DNA from: Alcaligenes faecalis
GTDB lineage: Bacteria; Pseudomonadota; Gammaproteobacteria; Burkholderiales; Burkholderiaceae_B
Reading direction: 5' to 3'
Assembly (NCBI RefSeq): GCF_009497775.1
Contig: NZ_CP031012.1
Span: forward strand, 930,001-994,000
Length of the DNA stretch: 64,000 bases
The translations under genes and the position numbers were made by a program. Shown piece by piece: positions 8,142-17,113 of this stretch. Below the pieces are notes generated by a model. That model ran no database searches, was not told where the DNA came from, and saw only the letters and a list, made by a program, of their open reading frames with translations. Positions within the stretch are counted from its first letter, which is position 1; each line of letters starts with the position of its first letter.

Positions 8142-8221
8142 GTTGCTGGGGTAGTTAAACGGAATTCTTGCCGGGGCAACCGTTTTTGTTTTTGCTTTGC
8201 GGTGTTTCGATTTAGAGTCGT

Positions 8222-9451
8222 CTAAGCCGCTTGCATCTTGATCTTGGCTTCGCGTATCGGCAGATTGACAATGGCAGCCAGTACAGCCAGCACAATATCC
8301 GCCCACCACATCCAGCTGTAGTCACCAAAACGAGTCAGGGCAATACCACCCAGCCATGCGCCCAGAAACCCGCCGATCTGGTGCGAGAACAAGGCCAGAC
8401 CGAACAGGGTTGCCAGATAGCGCGTACCAAACAGCTTGGCGACGATATTGGCGGTAGGCGGCACGGTAGCCAACCAAGTCAGACCCAGGCCGATGGCAAA
8501 GATGTAAAACACCAGATCGGTTTTAGGCATCATCAAGTACCACAGGATCAGCACGGCGCGCGAGGCATACATCAACGCCAGCACGTACTTGCTGCGCCAG
8601 CGGGCAATGCAGGAACCGGCGGCAATACTGCCAAAGATATTGGCCAGGCCGATCAAGGCCAACGACCAGCTTGCTACCGACGGTGGCAGACCGCACAGGT
8701 CAATTTCCCCCGGCAGGTGGGTGACCAGAAAGGCAATGTGAAAACCGCAGGTGAAAAAGCCCAGGCTCAGCAGCAAGTAGCTGCGATCCTTCATGGCGCT
8801 TTTCAGTGTCTCGGCCAGACCTGGACCGCTGGCAACCGGAGACGGGGTGGGGGCAGCCGCGGCTTTTTGGGACTTGTCGCCTGGGCTCAGTTTACGGATC
8901 AGGGGCAGGGTCAGCAGGGCGGTCAGGGCCAGGACCCAAAAGGTCGACATCCAGCCTACCCAGCCAATTAGCTTTTGCACGACCGGGGCAAAGACAAACT
9001 GCCCGAAGGAGCCGCCTGCATTGATCAGGCCCGAGGCCTGACCACGTGCGTGATCAGGAATACGCTGGGCGGCAGCGCCAATCAAGGTGGAGAAACTGGC
9101 TGCACCCGAGCCGATATTGGCCAACAGTCCCAGGGTCAAGGTCAGACCCAGGCCAGTGCCAATAAATGGAGTGACGGCGCAGCCCAGTGCCAGAATCAGG
9201 AGGCCCGCGATCAGAACCCGGTCCGGGCCCCAGCGGTCGGAACAGGCACCGGCAATAGGCTGGATCGCACCCCAGGCCAGTTGGCCCACGGCCATGGCAA
9301 AGCTGATGGACATGATGCCCATGCCGGTTGCTTTATCAATGGGGCCGACGAACAGGCCAAAGGATTGGCGTATCCCCATGGTGACCATCAGGATGCCAGC
9401 AGCAGCCAAAGTCACCGTCATCACGGCGGGCTGGCGCAAGGATTGAAACAT
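8222..9451 (-). CDS. MFS transporter
   Basis: The 409-aa product has about 12 membrane helices with a polar central loop around residue 200, the plan of the major facilitator superfamily. The motif between helices 2 and 3 is present as GACSDRWGPDRVL. The closing part of the N half contains RQSFGLFVGPI and AGGSFGQFVFAP, seen in MFS proteins of the NarK/OFA-like broad group; the substrate is unknown. It stands alone. Upstream of its start lies a long GGT microsatellite, described separately, that could affect expression. Confidence 0.88.
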   Translation of the reverse strand: MFQSLRQPAVMTVTLAAAGILMVTMGIRQSFGLFVGPIDKATGMGIMSISFAMAVGQLAWGAIQPIAGACSDRWGPDRVLIAGLLILALGCAVTPFIGTGLGLTLTLGLLANIGSGAASFSTLIGAAAQRIPDHARGQASGLINAGGSFGQFVFAPVVQKLIGWVGWMSTFWVLALTALLTLPLIRKLSPGDKSQKAAAAPTPSPVASGPGLAETLKSAMKDRSYLLLSLGFFTCGFHIAFLVTHLPGEIDLCGLPPSVASWSLALIGLANIFGSIAAGSCIARWRSKYVLALMYASRAVLILWYLMMPKTDLVFYIFAIGLGLTWLATVPPTANIVAKLFGTRYLATLFGLALFSHQIGGFLGAWLGGIALTRFGDYSWMWWADIVLAVLAAIVNLPIREAKIKMQAA

Positions 9452-9589
9452 GGGGTCCCCTCTTATTATTCAGGTTTGAATTATCTGGCGAAATGCCAAG
9501 GAGGTGCAATCACCTTGGCTGACGAAAAGCGATTGGGTGGACAGTGTTGTAGAGCGCCGTGATCCAGCTCCAGTTCTAGTTCCAGCTGC

Positions 9590-9666
9590 GGGAGGGAGGA
9601 GGAGGAGGAGGTGGTGGTGGTGGTGGTGGTGGTGGTGGTGGTGGTGGTGGTGGTGGTGGTGGTGGG
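9590..9666. repeat. (GGA)5(GGT)18 trinucleotide microsatellite
   Basis: (GGA)5 occupies 9595-9609 and an uninterrupted (GGT)18 occupies 9610-9663. The whole stretch 9590-9666 is free of C on the plus strand. It begins 139 bases upstream of the MFS start codon. A perfect triplet tract of this length is rare in bacteria, could change length by slippage, and has the G content to form quadruplex structures. Confidence 0.97.
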
Positions 9667-9745
9667 CTGAGCGTGGCAGGAAGTGCAGGGTGCAGAACCA
9701 GACTGTTTATTGCGGCGTTTGATGGTTCAAGCAAGCGAGGGGCAT

Positions 9746-9778
9746 AAAAAAAGACGGGCTAATAGCTCCGTCTTTTTT
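9746..9778 (-). terminator. Rho-independent terminator after ybaK
   Basis: Stem AAAAAAGACGG/CCGTCTTTTTT with an inner GCT/AGC pairing, 36 bases past the ybaK stop on the minus strand. Confidence 0.8.
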
Positions 9779-9813
9779 GTATTTGCTGCTCAATAAGATC
9801 AGCCTTTTTAAGC

Positions 9814-10308
9814 TCAACCTTTTTCCAGACCCGCTTGTACTGGTCGTGCCCCCAGCTTGTCGATCAGAACCTGGGGGTTGATACCCAGCAAATAGCCGCG
9901 TCGGCCACCATTGATGTAAATGGTGTCGAACTCCAGCAGTTCTTCTTCCAGCCACACAGGCATGGCCTTGCGGGTGGCAAAGGGCGAGGTACCGCCAACC
10001 ATATAACCGGAATGGCGCTGGGCCACATCCGGTTTGCAGGGCGCGATCTTTTTCGCGCCGGTTTGACGGGCCAGATTCTTGGTAGAGACTTCACGGTCGC
10101 CGTGCATCACGATGACCAAGGGCTTGGCGTTTTCATCTTCCATGATCAGGGTCTTGGCCACCCGGTGCAGGTCCAGACCCAACTGGGCCGCTGCTTCCAT
10201 GGCTCCGCCATGATCGACATAGTTGTAGCTATGCTCGGTAAAGGAAATGCCATTTTTACGTAGCCATTGCGTGGCCGGTGTTTCGCTAACGTGTTTTTCT
10301 TTAGCCAT
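9814..10308 (-). CDS. ybaK: Cys-tRNA(Pro) deacylase YbaK/EbsC
   Basis: The 164-aa protein matches the YbaK family, which hydrolyses mischarged Cys-tRNA(Pro) in trans and protects translation accuracy. Family marks are HGGAMEAAAQLGLDLHRVAKTLIM with the conserved lysine in VAKTL, the segment KPLVIVMHGDREVSTKNLAR, and GYMVGGTSPFATRK near the active site. Length is normal for the family. The gene follows xerD by 15 bases on the same strand and is probably transcribed with it. Confidence 0.94.
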   Translation of the reverse strand: MAKEKHVSETPATQWLRKNGISFTEHSYNYVDHGGAMEAAAQLGLDLHRVAKTLIMEDENAKPLVIVMHGDREVSTKNLARQTGAKKIAPCKPDVAQRHSGYMVGGTSPFATRKAMPVWLEEELLEFDTIYINGGRRGYLLGINPQVLIDKLGARPVQAGLEKG

Positions 10309-10323
10309 ATCTTGGTAGGGCGC

Positions 10324-11220
10324 TCAGGCGCGTGGATGATGGGCTGCGTGCAAGGCTTTCAAGCGCTCACGTGCCACATGAGTATAAATCTGGGTCGTGG
10401 AAATGTCGGCGTGTCCCAGGAGCATCTGCACCACGCGCAAGTCGGCGCCGTGATTGAGCAAATGGGTCGCAAAAGCATGGCGCAAAACGTGCGGGGACAA
10501 GGGGGCCAGAATCCCGGCCTGCAGCGCATATTTCTTGACGATCAGCCAGAAGGACTGGCGGCTCATGCAGGTGCCACGCCCCGTAATAAAGACAAAGTCA
10601 CTGCGGCGCTGGCCCAGCAGGGCAGGGCGGGATTCCTGCATATAGCGCTCGATCCAGTGCAGGGCTTCCTGCCCCAAGGGCACCAGCCTGTCCTTGCCGC
10701 CCTTGCCCTGGTCGATGCGCAGTACGCCATCGCTCAGGCTCAGGTTTTGCAGGGGCAGTTCAGTCAGCTCCGTGACGCGCAAACCGCTGGCATACAGGGT
10801 TTCCAGCATGCAGCGATCGCGCAGTCCCAAAGGATTATGGATGTCCGGTGCGGCCAGCAGGCGTTCAACCTGCTCTTCAGACAAGGTGTGCGGGATACGC
10901 GGGGCTTGTCGGGCGCTGCTCAAGTCCAGACAGGGGTCGTCCTGCCGCATGCCTTCTTGCACTGTCCAATCGTAAAAGCGGCGCAAGGTGGCCAGTCTGC
11001 GGTTGGCCGTGCTGGCCTTGCTCTGGTCGGCCTGGCTGGCCATCCATTCGCGCAAATCACTGGCTTCCAGTTGCTCCAGTGCTTTGCCTTCGCGTTCTTG
11101 CTGTGCCCATTCCTCCAGGCGCTCCAGGTCCTGCCGATACGCTTGCTGCGTGTTGGCGGACAGGCCGTCTTGCAACCAGAGCATGGTGATGAAATCGGAA
11201 ATCAGACTGGCTTGCGTCAT
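10324..11220 (-). CDS. xerD: Tyrosine recombinase XerD
   Basis: The 298-aa protein resolves chromosome dimers at dif with XerC and FtsK. The catalytic residues are all present at the positions known from E. coli XerD: R148, H244, R247, H270 and nucleophile Y279, with the beta-hairpin lysine in GKGGK. The N-terminal SAM-like DNA-binding domain (SANTQQAYRQDLERLEEW) is intact. Length and motifs point to the housekeeping enzyme and not to an integrase of a mobile element. It is followed at 15 bases by ybaK. Confidence 0.95.
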   Translation of the reverse strand: MTQASLISDFITMLWLQDGLSANTQQAYRQDLERLEEWAQQEREGKALEQLEASDLREWMASQADQSKASTANRRLATLRRFYDWTVQEGMRQDDPCLDLSSARQAPRIPHTLSEEQVERLLAAPDIHNPLGLRDRCMLETLYASGLRVTELTELPLQNLSLSDGVLRIDQGKGGKDRLVPLGQEALHWIERYMQESRPALLGQRRSDFVFITGRGTCMSRQSFWLIVKKYALQAGILAPLSPHVLRHAFATHLLNHGADLRVVQMLLGHADISTTQIYTHVARERLKALHAAHHPRA

Positions 11221-11341
11221 GGGGATGAAAGAGTCGTAAAGCGGGGCGGTCAGCGAGCTTTTGGGAGCCGGAATGAAGCGGGAAAGCCATCATGCTATCA
11301 CTCCGGGGTGATGACCTTCATTCAGTGGATGGGTAGATTTA

Positions 11342-11364
11342 CGCTATATACCTATATATATTTC
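11342..11364. promoter_or_regulatory. Candidate ModE box upstream of modA
   Basis: CGCTATATA at 11342-11350, then six bases, then TATATTTC at 11357-11364 resembles the ModE operator (CGNTATATA-N6-TATATAACG), strong in the left half. It lies just upstream of a -10-like TATACT at 11370-11375, so bound ModE-molybdate would cover the -35 region and repress modABC. The modE gene is at the end of this cluster. Confidence 0.7.
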
Positions 11365-11369
11365 CTGAT

Positions 11370-11375
11370 TATACT
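11370..11375 (+). promoter_or_regulatory. Candidate -10 element of the modABC promoter
   Basis: TATACT lies 33 bases upstream of the modA ATG and directly after the candidate ModE box. No good -35 hexamer was seen. Confidence 0.45.
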
Positions 11376-11407
11376 AATTCGTTACACCCGTCCCGGAGGA
11401 GAAAACA

Positions 11408-12157
11408 ATGTTCAAACGCGTCGTATCGGTAGCCGCCTTATCCCTGTTTCTGCAAAGTACAGCACAAGCTGATGAGTTGGTTGTGGCCGCGGCTGCCAGC
11501 CTGACCAATGCTTTCAAGGAACTGGCAGGCCAGTTTGAGGCAGAGCACCCCGGCACCAAGGTGCTGACCAGCTTCGCCGCATCGGATGTATTGCTGCAGC
11601 AGATCGTCAATGGTGCTCCGGTGGATGTGTTTGCCTCGGCCGACCAGAAAGCCATGAACAAGGCGGAAGAAGCCAAGGCTGTGGATCCTGCTACCCGCAA
11701 GAATTTTGTACAGAATCAGGTTGTGCTGATTGTGCCGACTGATAACCCCGCCAAAGTGAGCAACGCTGGCGATCTGGGCAAGGCAGAAGTCAAACGCGTG
11801 GCTTTGGGTAACCCGGCTGTTGTGCCTGTAGGCCGCTACACCCAGGCTGCTCTGGAAAAGGCCGGTCAGTGGGACGCAGTCAAACAACGCGAAATTCTGG
11901 GGCAAAACGTGCGCCAGGTGCTGGATTACGTTGCCCGCGGTGAAGTGGAAGCCGGTTTCGTGTTCGCTACCGACGCGGCCATCATGAAAGACAAGGTGGA
12001 AGTGCTGGAAGTGCTCAAGACCACGGAACCTGTCACTTACCCCATCGCCCTGGTGCAGCGCGAAGGCCGTAATGACAAGGCTCAGGCCTTCCAGGATTTC
12101 GTCATGTCCGAATCCGGGCAGCAAGTGCTGGCAAAATACGGTTTTGCCAAGCCTTGA
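11408..12157 (+). CDS. modA: Molybdate ABC transporter, periplasmic binding protein
   Basis: The 249-aa precursor has a Sec signal peptide (cleavage after about residue 21, AQA-DEL) and the ModA fold: AAASLTNAFKELAGQFE, then FAASDVLLQQIVNGAPVDVFASADQKAM, then GRYTQAALEK. It binds molybdate or tungstate and delivers it to ModBC. The ATG has CGGAGGAG upstream. It is followed by modB after 18 bases and preceded by a candidate ModE operator. Confidence 0.95.
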   Translation: MFKRVVSVAALSLFLQSTAQADELVVAAAASLTNAFKELAGQFEAEHPGTKVLTSFAASDVLLQQIVNGAPVDVFASADQKAMNKAEEAKAVDPATRKNFVQNQVVLIVPTDNPAKVSNAGDLGKAEVKRVALGNPAVVPVGRYTQAALEKAGQWDAVKQREILGQNVRQVLDYVARGEVEAGFVFATDAAIMKDKVEVLEVLKTTEPVTYPIALVQREGRNDKAQAFQDFVMSESGQQVLAKYGFAKP

Positions 12158-12175
12158 TAGGATTTTGATAGACGG

Positions 12176-12856
12176 ATGACTTCACTTTGGATTCCCCTGT
12201 GGTTATCGCTCAAGGTCGCCGGTTGGGCGACCTTGTTCGCCTGTGTGCTGGGTATAGGGGTGGCCTATGCCTTGTCACGCTGGCAGTCGCGTTGGTGTGA
12301 CCTGCTTGATTCCATCCTGACCTTGCCCATGGTCTTGCCGCCTACCGTTATCGGCTATTACCTGCTGGTCTTGCTGGGTCGACGCAGTACCTTTGGGCAA
12401 TGGCTCTCCAGTATGGGGATTGAACTGGTCTTTACTTGGCAGGGCGCGGTGATTGCCGCGACTGTCGTAGCTTTTCCCATGATTTTGAAGGCCGCGCGTG
12501 CGGCTTTTGAGGATGTGGACCCCCGTCTGGAAAATGCCGCCAGCGTGCTGGGCCTGAAACCTTTGGCCATTTTCTTTCGTGTCAGCCTGCCTTTGGCTGC
12601 GCGTGGCATCATGGCCGGTGTTTTGCTGGCCTTTGCCCGCGCCCTGGGCGAGTTTGGCGCGACCTTGATGATTGCTGGCAGCATACCGGGGCGCACCCAG
12701 ACCATGTCCATCGCCATTTACGAGGCGGTGCAGGCGGGCGAGGATCAGCAGGCTTTAGTGCTAGTCGCCATTATTTCGATTACTTGTGTGCTGGTCTTGT
12801 GGAGTACCAGTGCTTTGTCACCCCGTCACGTACGCCGCAAAAGAGGGATGCAATGA
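12176..12856 (+). CDS. modB: Molybdate ABC transporter permease
   Basis: The 226-aa protein has five or six membrane helices and the ABC permease EAA loop (ENAASVLGLKPLAIFFRVSLPLAARGIMAG) followed by ARALGEFGATLMIAG, the ModB signature. It forms the molybdate channel with ModC. The stop overlaps the modC start by 4 bases. Confidence 0.95.
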   Translation: MTSLWIPLWLSLKVAGWATLFACVLGIGVAYALSRWQSRWCDLLDSILTLPMVLPPTVIGYYLLVLLGRRSTFGQWLSSMGIELVFTWQGAVIAATVVAFPMILKAARAAFEDVDPRLENAASVLGLKPLAIFFRVSLPLAARGIMAGVLLAFARALGEFGATLMIAGSIPGRTQTMSIAIYEAVQAGEDQQALVLVAIISITCVLVLWSTSALSPRHVRRKRGMQ

Positions 12857-13554
12857 GCCTGAATGTACAGATTCAACGCACAGTGGTCAGCGAGGCCCGT
12901 CATTTCGACTTGAATATTCAGATTCAAACTGAAGCCCGTCATATTGCCTTGTACGGGCCTTCGGGCTCGGGCAAGTCCCTGACGGTGCAAAGCGTGGCGG
13001 GCTTGTTACGGCCCGATCATGGTCGTATTCAGATTGGCGATCAGGTCTACTTTGATTCTGAAAAAGGCATCAACCTGAAGCCGCGCGAGCGTCGGGTGGC
13101 CTATCTGTTTCAGGACTACGGTCTGTTCCCGCATCTGACAGCGGCACAGAATATTTGCTTTGGTTTGAATACAGGCTTGTTCAACCGCTCCGTGCGGGAC
13201 ATGCCTGCAGCTGCCCAGCGTTGGGTAGAAGCGTTTCAGCTGGAGTCGGTATTGAGCAGCTACCCCGCCCAATTGTCGGGCGGGCAAAAGCAGCGTTGTG
13301 CCTTGGCGCGAGCCTTGGCTATTCAACCTCAACTGCTCTTGCTGGATGAGCCTTTGGCGGCCCTGGATCAGGATTTGCGTGCTCGTTTGCGGGCTGAACT
13401 GGCTCAGTTGCAAAGCCAGATCGATATTCCCACCATCTTGATCACACACGATCCCGAAGATGCCAGGGCCTTAGCCCAAGAGGTCTATCGTATTCGCGAG
13501 GGGCGCATCATTGAATGCTGTACCAGCGCGGATCTGGAAGTCCTTACAGCGTAG
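12853..13554 (+). CDS. modC: Molybdate ABC transporter ATPase, short form without MOP domain
   Basis: The 233-aa protein has Walker A GPSGSGKSL, the Q loop, signature LSGGQKQRCALARAL and Walker B LLLLDEP, so it is a complete ABC ATPase. E. coli ModC is about 352 aa with a C-terminal MOP/TOBE domain; that domain is absent here. The ATG at 12853 overlaps the modB stop (ATGA) and gives the conserved N terminus; an upstream in-frame start at 12784 would lie inside modB. The 3' end overlaps the convergent modE by 11 bases. Confidence 0.92.
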   Translation: MSLNVQIQRTVVSEARHFDLNIQIQTEARHIALYGPSGSGKSLTVQSVAGLLRPDHGRIQIGDQVYFDSEKGINLKPRERRVAYLFQDYGLFPHLTAAQNICFGLNTGLFNRSVRDMPAAAQRWVEAFQLESVLSSYPAQLSGGQKQRCALARALAIQPQLLLLDEPLAALDQDLRARLRAELAQLQSQIDIPTILITHDPEDARALAQEVYRIREGRIIECCTSADLEVLTA

Positions 13555-14356
13555 CGATCATCACGCTGGATGCCTTGAACAGCGCATAGGCGGACTGGCC
13601 TGCTTCCAGGTGCAAGCGCTGTGTGCTGTCCAGGGTGATGCTGGCGGTTACTGTCAGGCCCTGTGGTAGTTCCAGGCGTACTTCTGCATTGACGGCACCG
13701 GTAATGACGTCCGTAATGGTGCCGGGTAGCTGATTGCGAGCGGATAGAGAGTTGCGGGTGTCGCCCGTGCCAATCATGATCGAGGACGCTTTCAGAAAGG
13801 CCAGAACCTTCTGCCCTTCACGCAGGCCCAGGTTTTCTGTGCTTTCCCGTGTAATCGAAGCAACAACGGTTTGGCCTTGGCCAATATCCACATGAATTTC
13901 GTCATTGACGGCGCCGGTCTTGATCGTGGTAACGATGCCGGGCAGTTGGTTGCGAGCCGAAGTTTGCATGATCATGGTTTGGAGTAACTCCATTTGAGTC
14001 GCCACGGAAGGCATTAAACGACCAATACGGCTCATGAAGCGTTGATGCAGCCGGTCGTAGGTTTGATACAGCTCCAGCAGTTCGATGGCTTTGGGCGTTA
14101 GGGTGGCACCGCCACCACGATGACCGCCCGTACTGCGCAGCACCAGAGGTTCGCCCGCCATATTGTTCATGATGTCGATGGCGTCCCAGGCCGCCTTGTA
14201 GCTGATGCCAATATGACGGGCAGCGGCAGAGATCGAACCCTGCTCGGCAATGGCCGCCAGCAAGGCCATACGGCGGGCGCTGCCCCAGGTATGGTCGCCA
14301 GTACGCAGCGACAGGCTGCCGGTTAATTCGGTATTGGGAGTGTTTGAACTAGACAT
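13544..14356 (-). CDS. modE: Molybdate-responsive regulator ModE
   Basis: The 270-aa protein has an N-terminal winged helix (RMALLAAIAEQGSISAAARHIGISYKAAWDAID) and two tandem MOP domains (about residues 130-200 and 205-270), each starting with SARNQLPG. This is the full ModE plan: the dimer binds molybdate at the MOP domains and then represses modABC. It is convergent with modC and overlaps its 3' end by 11 bases, an arrangement that could couple the two by antisense transcription. Confidence 0.95.
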   Translation of the reverse strand: MSSSNTPNTELTGSLSLRTGDHTWGSARRMALLAAIAEQGSISAAARHIGISYKAAWDAIDIMNNMAGEPLVLRSTGGHRGGGATLTPKAIELLELYQTYDRLHQRFMSRIGRLMPSVATQMELLQTMIMQTSARNQLPGIVTTIKTGAVNDEIHVDIGQGQTVVASITRESTENLGLREGQKVLAFLKASSIMIGTGDTRNSLSARNQLPGTITDVITGAVNAEVRLELPQGLTVTASITLDSTQRLHLEAGQSAYALFKASSVMIATL

Positions 14357-14464
14357 GGTGATAAGTGTAAGGGCGGGAGCAAACTAGGGATAGAGCGCCG
14401 GTACAATGGCCGGATCAGCGCTGCTGGCCGTTCTGTTTTCTTGCAACCTTAACTGGTTTTTTCT

Positions 14465-17113
14465 ATGTACGACACCCCTGCTGTTTCCATGGCTCAATTG
14501 CAGGAGCTCAATAGTGCCGAGACGGTTGTCCTGACCGTGAACAAGCGCTATGCGCGCCGCCTGCTGGGACATTTGTCGGCCCGTCTGGCCGGAGCAGGCG
14601 GGACGGTGGCCGTGCCGGAAATCGTGCCCTTGGGCGCGTGGTTGGCACAGGCCAGCGATCAGCTCTGTTTTTCCGAACAGTGGCAACCGGCCGCGCACCA
14701 GATGGATCGTTTCGCCGCCTTGCAGCGTTGGGAACACAGCATCGAGCAGTGCGAGGAAGAGGGCTATTTTCTGGATGTAGGCCAGGCGGCGCGTCTGGCT
14801 TGTGAAGCCGATACCTTGCTGGATGAATGGAGTATCGAGCTGAAACCCGGTGAAGCCAGTGTGGATTTCGAGCGCTTCATGCAATGGCGCTCTCATTATC
14901 GGCAAAGCCTGGAGCAGGCAGACCTGGATGACGCGAATCTGGCTGCCGAGCGCGTGCTGAAAGCGGTGCAGGCTGGAGCCTTGCACATACGTCATCGCCA
15001 TATGGTGCTGCATGGTTTTCACGAATATTCGCCGCGTCTGCAAAGCCTCTTGAGTGGTTTGCAGGATATGGGGGTAGAGATTCTGCAGCTGCAGCATGAA
15101 GAGGCCCTGGCGACTGAGGTACATCGAGTACAGGCGCAGGATGCGGATACGGAATGGCGCTTGGCCGTGCAATGGGCGCGTCGTCAATTGGACGAGGACC
15201 CGAATCGCACGGTAGCCATTGTGGCGGCGCAGCTGGAAACACAATTGCCGCTGGTGCATCGTCTCTTGCGGCAGGCCATGCACACGGATCAAGGCGCTTT
15301 GCCCTATAACGTGGCAGCGGCCCGATCCTTGGCTGAATGGCCGGTAGTTGAAGCTGCCCTGGCCTGGTTGAAAGCCTTGTTTACGCTGGCGACCAAGGGG
15401 CAGGCCGAGCCGGCCATGCTGGGCGAAGCCTTGCGTTTCGGGGCATGTCAGGCCGAGCAGTCCGAAGCGGGTGGCCGTGCCCGTATTGACAAGGCTTGGC
15501 GCGACAATCGCATCACGCAAGTGAGCCGTAAAGAATTTGCCGACATGCTCAGCTTCCACACGCCCGAACTGGCTCTGGCCTGGGGCAAGGCGGTGGAGCG
15601 CTTCGAGTCCGTGTCGTCAGGCGCTCAAGGGGTGGATACCTGGGCGTCGGTCATGCGCCAATGTCTGGAAGCCTTGGGCTTTCCGGGAACCAACCGTCTG
15701 GACAGTGCCCAGTTTCAAACCTTGGAAGCCTTGGAAGCCTTGCTGCTGCAACTGGCACAGCAAGCGCCTGTCCTGGGGCGTATCAGTGCCTTGAGGGCGC
15801 AAAGCGCTCTGGCTCGCATGGCCCGTGAAAATCTGTTCCAGCCACAACGAGACCCGCGTTCCCGTCTGGACGTGCTGGGTTTTCTGGAAGCGGAAGGTGG
15901 GCGCTGGGATGCTGTATGGGTGCTGGGCCTGACTGACGATATTTTGCCCGCCGCCGTCAAACCGAATCCCTTGATTCCTGCCCAGGTGCTGCGCCGGGTG
16001 CAAGCTCCCCGCAGCACGCCAGAGCGGGAGCTGGAATGGGCGCGCTGGATGTTGAGCGCCTTGCTGCGCTGTGGCAATCAGGTTTTGCTAAGCGCACCTT
16101 TGCATCAAGGCGAACAGGAACTAAGACCCAGTCCCTTGATTGCCCAGTGGCCTGTGTTGGAAATGCCGTGGGCGGTGCAGGCAGAGCAGGCCGTCGCACA
16201 GGAAGCCCTGCTGGACGAGCAAGGTCCCAGCCTGAAGCTGGAAGAGCGTATACGCGGCGGGATCAGTGTGCTGGATACGCAGGCTCGCAATCCCTTGTGG
16301 GCTTTTGTGAAGTTCCGCCTGCATGGTCAGGCCTTGCCCGATTACGCCCGTGTCGGCGATATGAATACACGTGGGATGTTCCTGCACCGCGCCGTCGAAT
16401 TGTTCTGGCTGCGTGTGAAGGATCAGGACAGCCTGCATGAGCTGATTGGCGAGGATTCGCTGCTGGATGTGGTGCAAGCATGTATCGAACAGGCCGCTCA
16501 GGAAGAGCTGGCCGATTACGGCCCGGTGTTGCGCAGCCTGGAAATGGAGCGCGGTCTGGTGGTCCTGAATGAGTACGCTCATCAGGAAGCCCAGCGTCCG
16601 CCATTTGCGCTGGGGGCGACGGAGCACGAGTTGAGCTGGAACCGTGGCTTGTTGCGCCTGAACCTGCGTCTGGACCGTCTGGATGATCTGGCCGATGGCG
16701 AGCAATTGCTGCTGGATTACAAAACCGGCATAGGCGAGCTGCGGCCTGATAAAGACTGGCTGCGACCCAGGCCCGTGAATCTGCAATTGCCGTTTTATGC
16801 TGCCGCCTTGCAGGATCAAGGCCGTAGCGTCAGTGGCTTGGCCTTTGTGCGCTTGCATGCCCGTCAGGTGGGCCTAAGCGGCTTGGCCGCACCCGGTATG
16901 GATATTGAGGGCCTGACCGAACTGGAAAGCGCCCAGCAGTGGACCGCACAAATCGTGCAGTGGAAACAGGCGGTAGAAGGCTTGGCGGATGAGTTCCTGC
17001 AAGGGCAGGCGGCCAACCAGATCTGGAACCGCAACGATTTGCTGTATTGCGATGTTTTGCCCTTTTTACGTTTGTTCCAGGAAGACCTCCAAGACAATGG
17101 AGGAGAGGTGTAA
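14465..17113 (+). CDS. AddB-like helicase-nuclease subunit with PD-(D/E)XK domain
   Basis: The 882-aa protein belongs to the group annotated as probable DNA repair protein, AddB/RexB-like. The N-terminal part resembles a degenerate helicase without a Walker A motif. The C-terminal nuclease has H in FLHRAVELFW near residue 640, then RLDRLDD and LLLDYKTG near residue 750, the D...DxK core. The cysteine cluster that holds the iron-sulphur centre of Bacillus AddB was not seen. The stop overlaps the start of the AddA-like gene (TAATG), so the two subunits are coupled and should form one enzyme that resects DNA ends for recombination. Confidence 0.85.
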   Translation: MYDTPAVSMAQLQELNSAETVVLTVNKRYARRLLGHLSARLAGAGGTVAVPEIVPLGAWLAQASDQLCFSEQWQPAAHQMDRFAALQRWEHSIEQCEEEGYFLDVGQAARLACEADTLLDEWSIELKPGEASVDFERFMQWRSHYRQSLEQADLDDANLAAERVLKAVQAGALHIRHRHMVLHGFHEYSPRLQSLLSGLQDMGVEILQLQHEEALATEVHRVQAQDADTEWRLAVQWARRQLDEDPNRTVAIVAAQLETQLPLVHRLLRQAMHTDQGALPYNVAAARSLAEWPVVEAALAWLKALFTLATKGQAEPAMLGEALRFGACQAEQSEAGGRARIDKAWRDNRITQVSRKEFADMLSFHTPELALAWGKAVERFESVSSGAQGVDTWASVMRQCLEALGFPGTNRLDSAQFQTLEALEALLLQLAQQAPVLGRISALRAQSALARMARENLFQPQRDPRSRLDVLGFLEAEGGRWDAVWVLGLTDDILPAAVKPNPLIPAQVLRRVQAPRSTPERELEWARWMLSALLRCGNQVLLSAPLHQGEQELRPSPLIAQWPVLEMPWAVQAEQAVAQEALLDEQGPSLKLEERIRGGISVLDTQARNPLWAFVKFRLHGQALPDYARVGDMNTRGMFLHRAVELFWLRVKDQDSLHELIGEDSLLDVVQACIEQAAQEELADYGPVLRSLEMERGLVVLNEYAHQEAQRPPFALGATEHELSWNRGLLRLNLRLDRLDDLADGEQLLLDYKTGIGELRPDKDWLRPRPVNLQLPFYAAALQDQGRSVSGLAFVRLHARQVGLSGLAAPGMDIEGLTELESAQQWTAQIVQWKQAVEGLADEFLQGQAANQIWNRNDLLYCDVLPFLRLFQEDLQDNGGEV

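Larger units (their letters stand above)
9452..9813. other. Intergenic region holding a microsatellite and a terminator
   Basis: This gap between the MFS and ybaK genes, both read leftwards, contains the (GGA)5(GGT)18 tract and the ybaK terminator. The apparent frame that encodes a run of 18 tryptophans is a product of the repeat and not a gene. Confidence 0.7.

Noticed and set aside
9504..9722. Frame encoding five arginines and 18 tryptophans
   Set aside because: It is translation of the GGA/GGT repeat, with no ribosome site and no conserved flanks.
10324..11220. Integrase of a mobile element
   Set aside because: All catalytic residues fall at E. coli XerD positions and the gene sits with ybaK; no attachment sites or element genes were seen.
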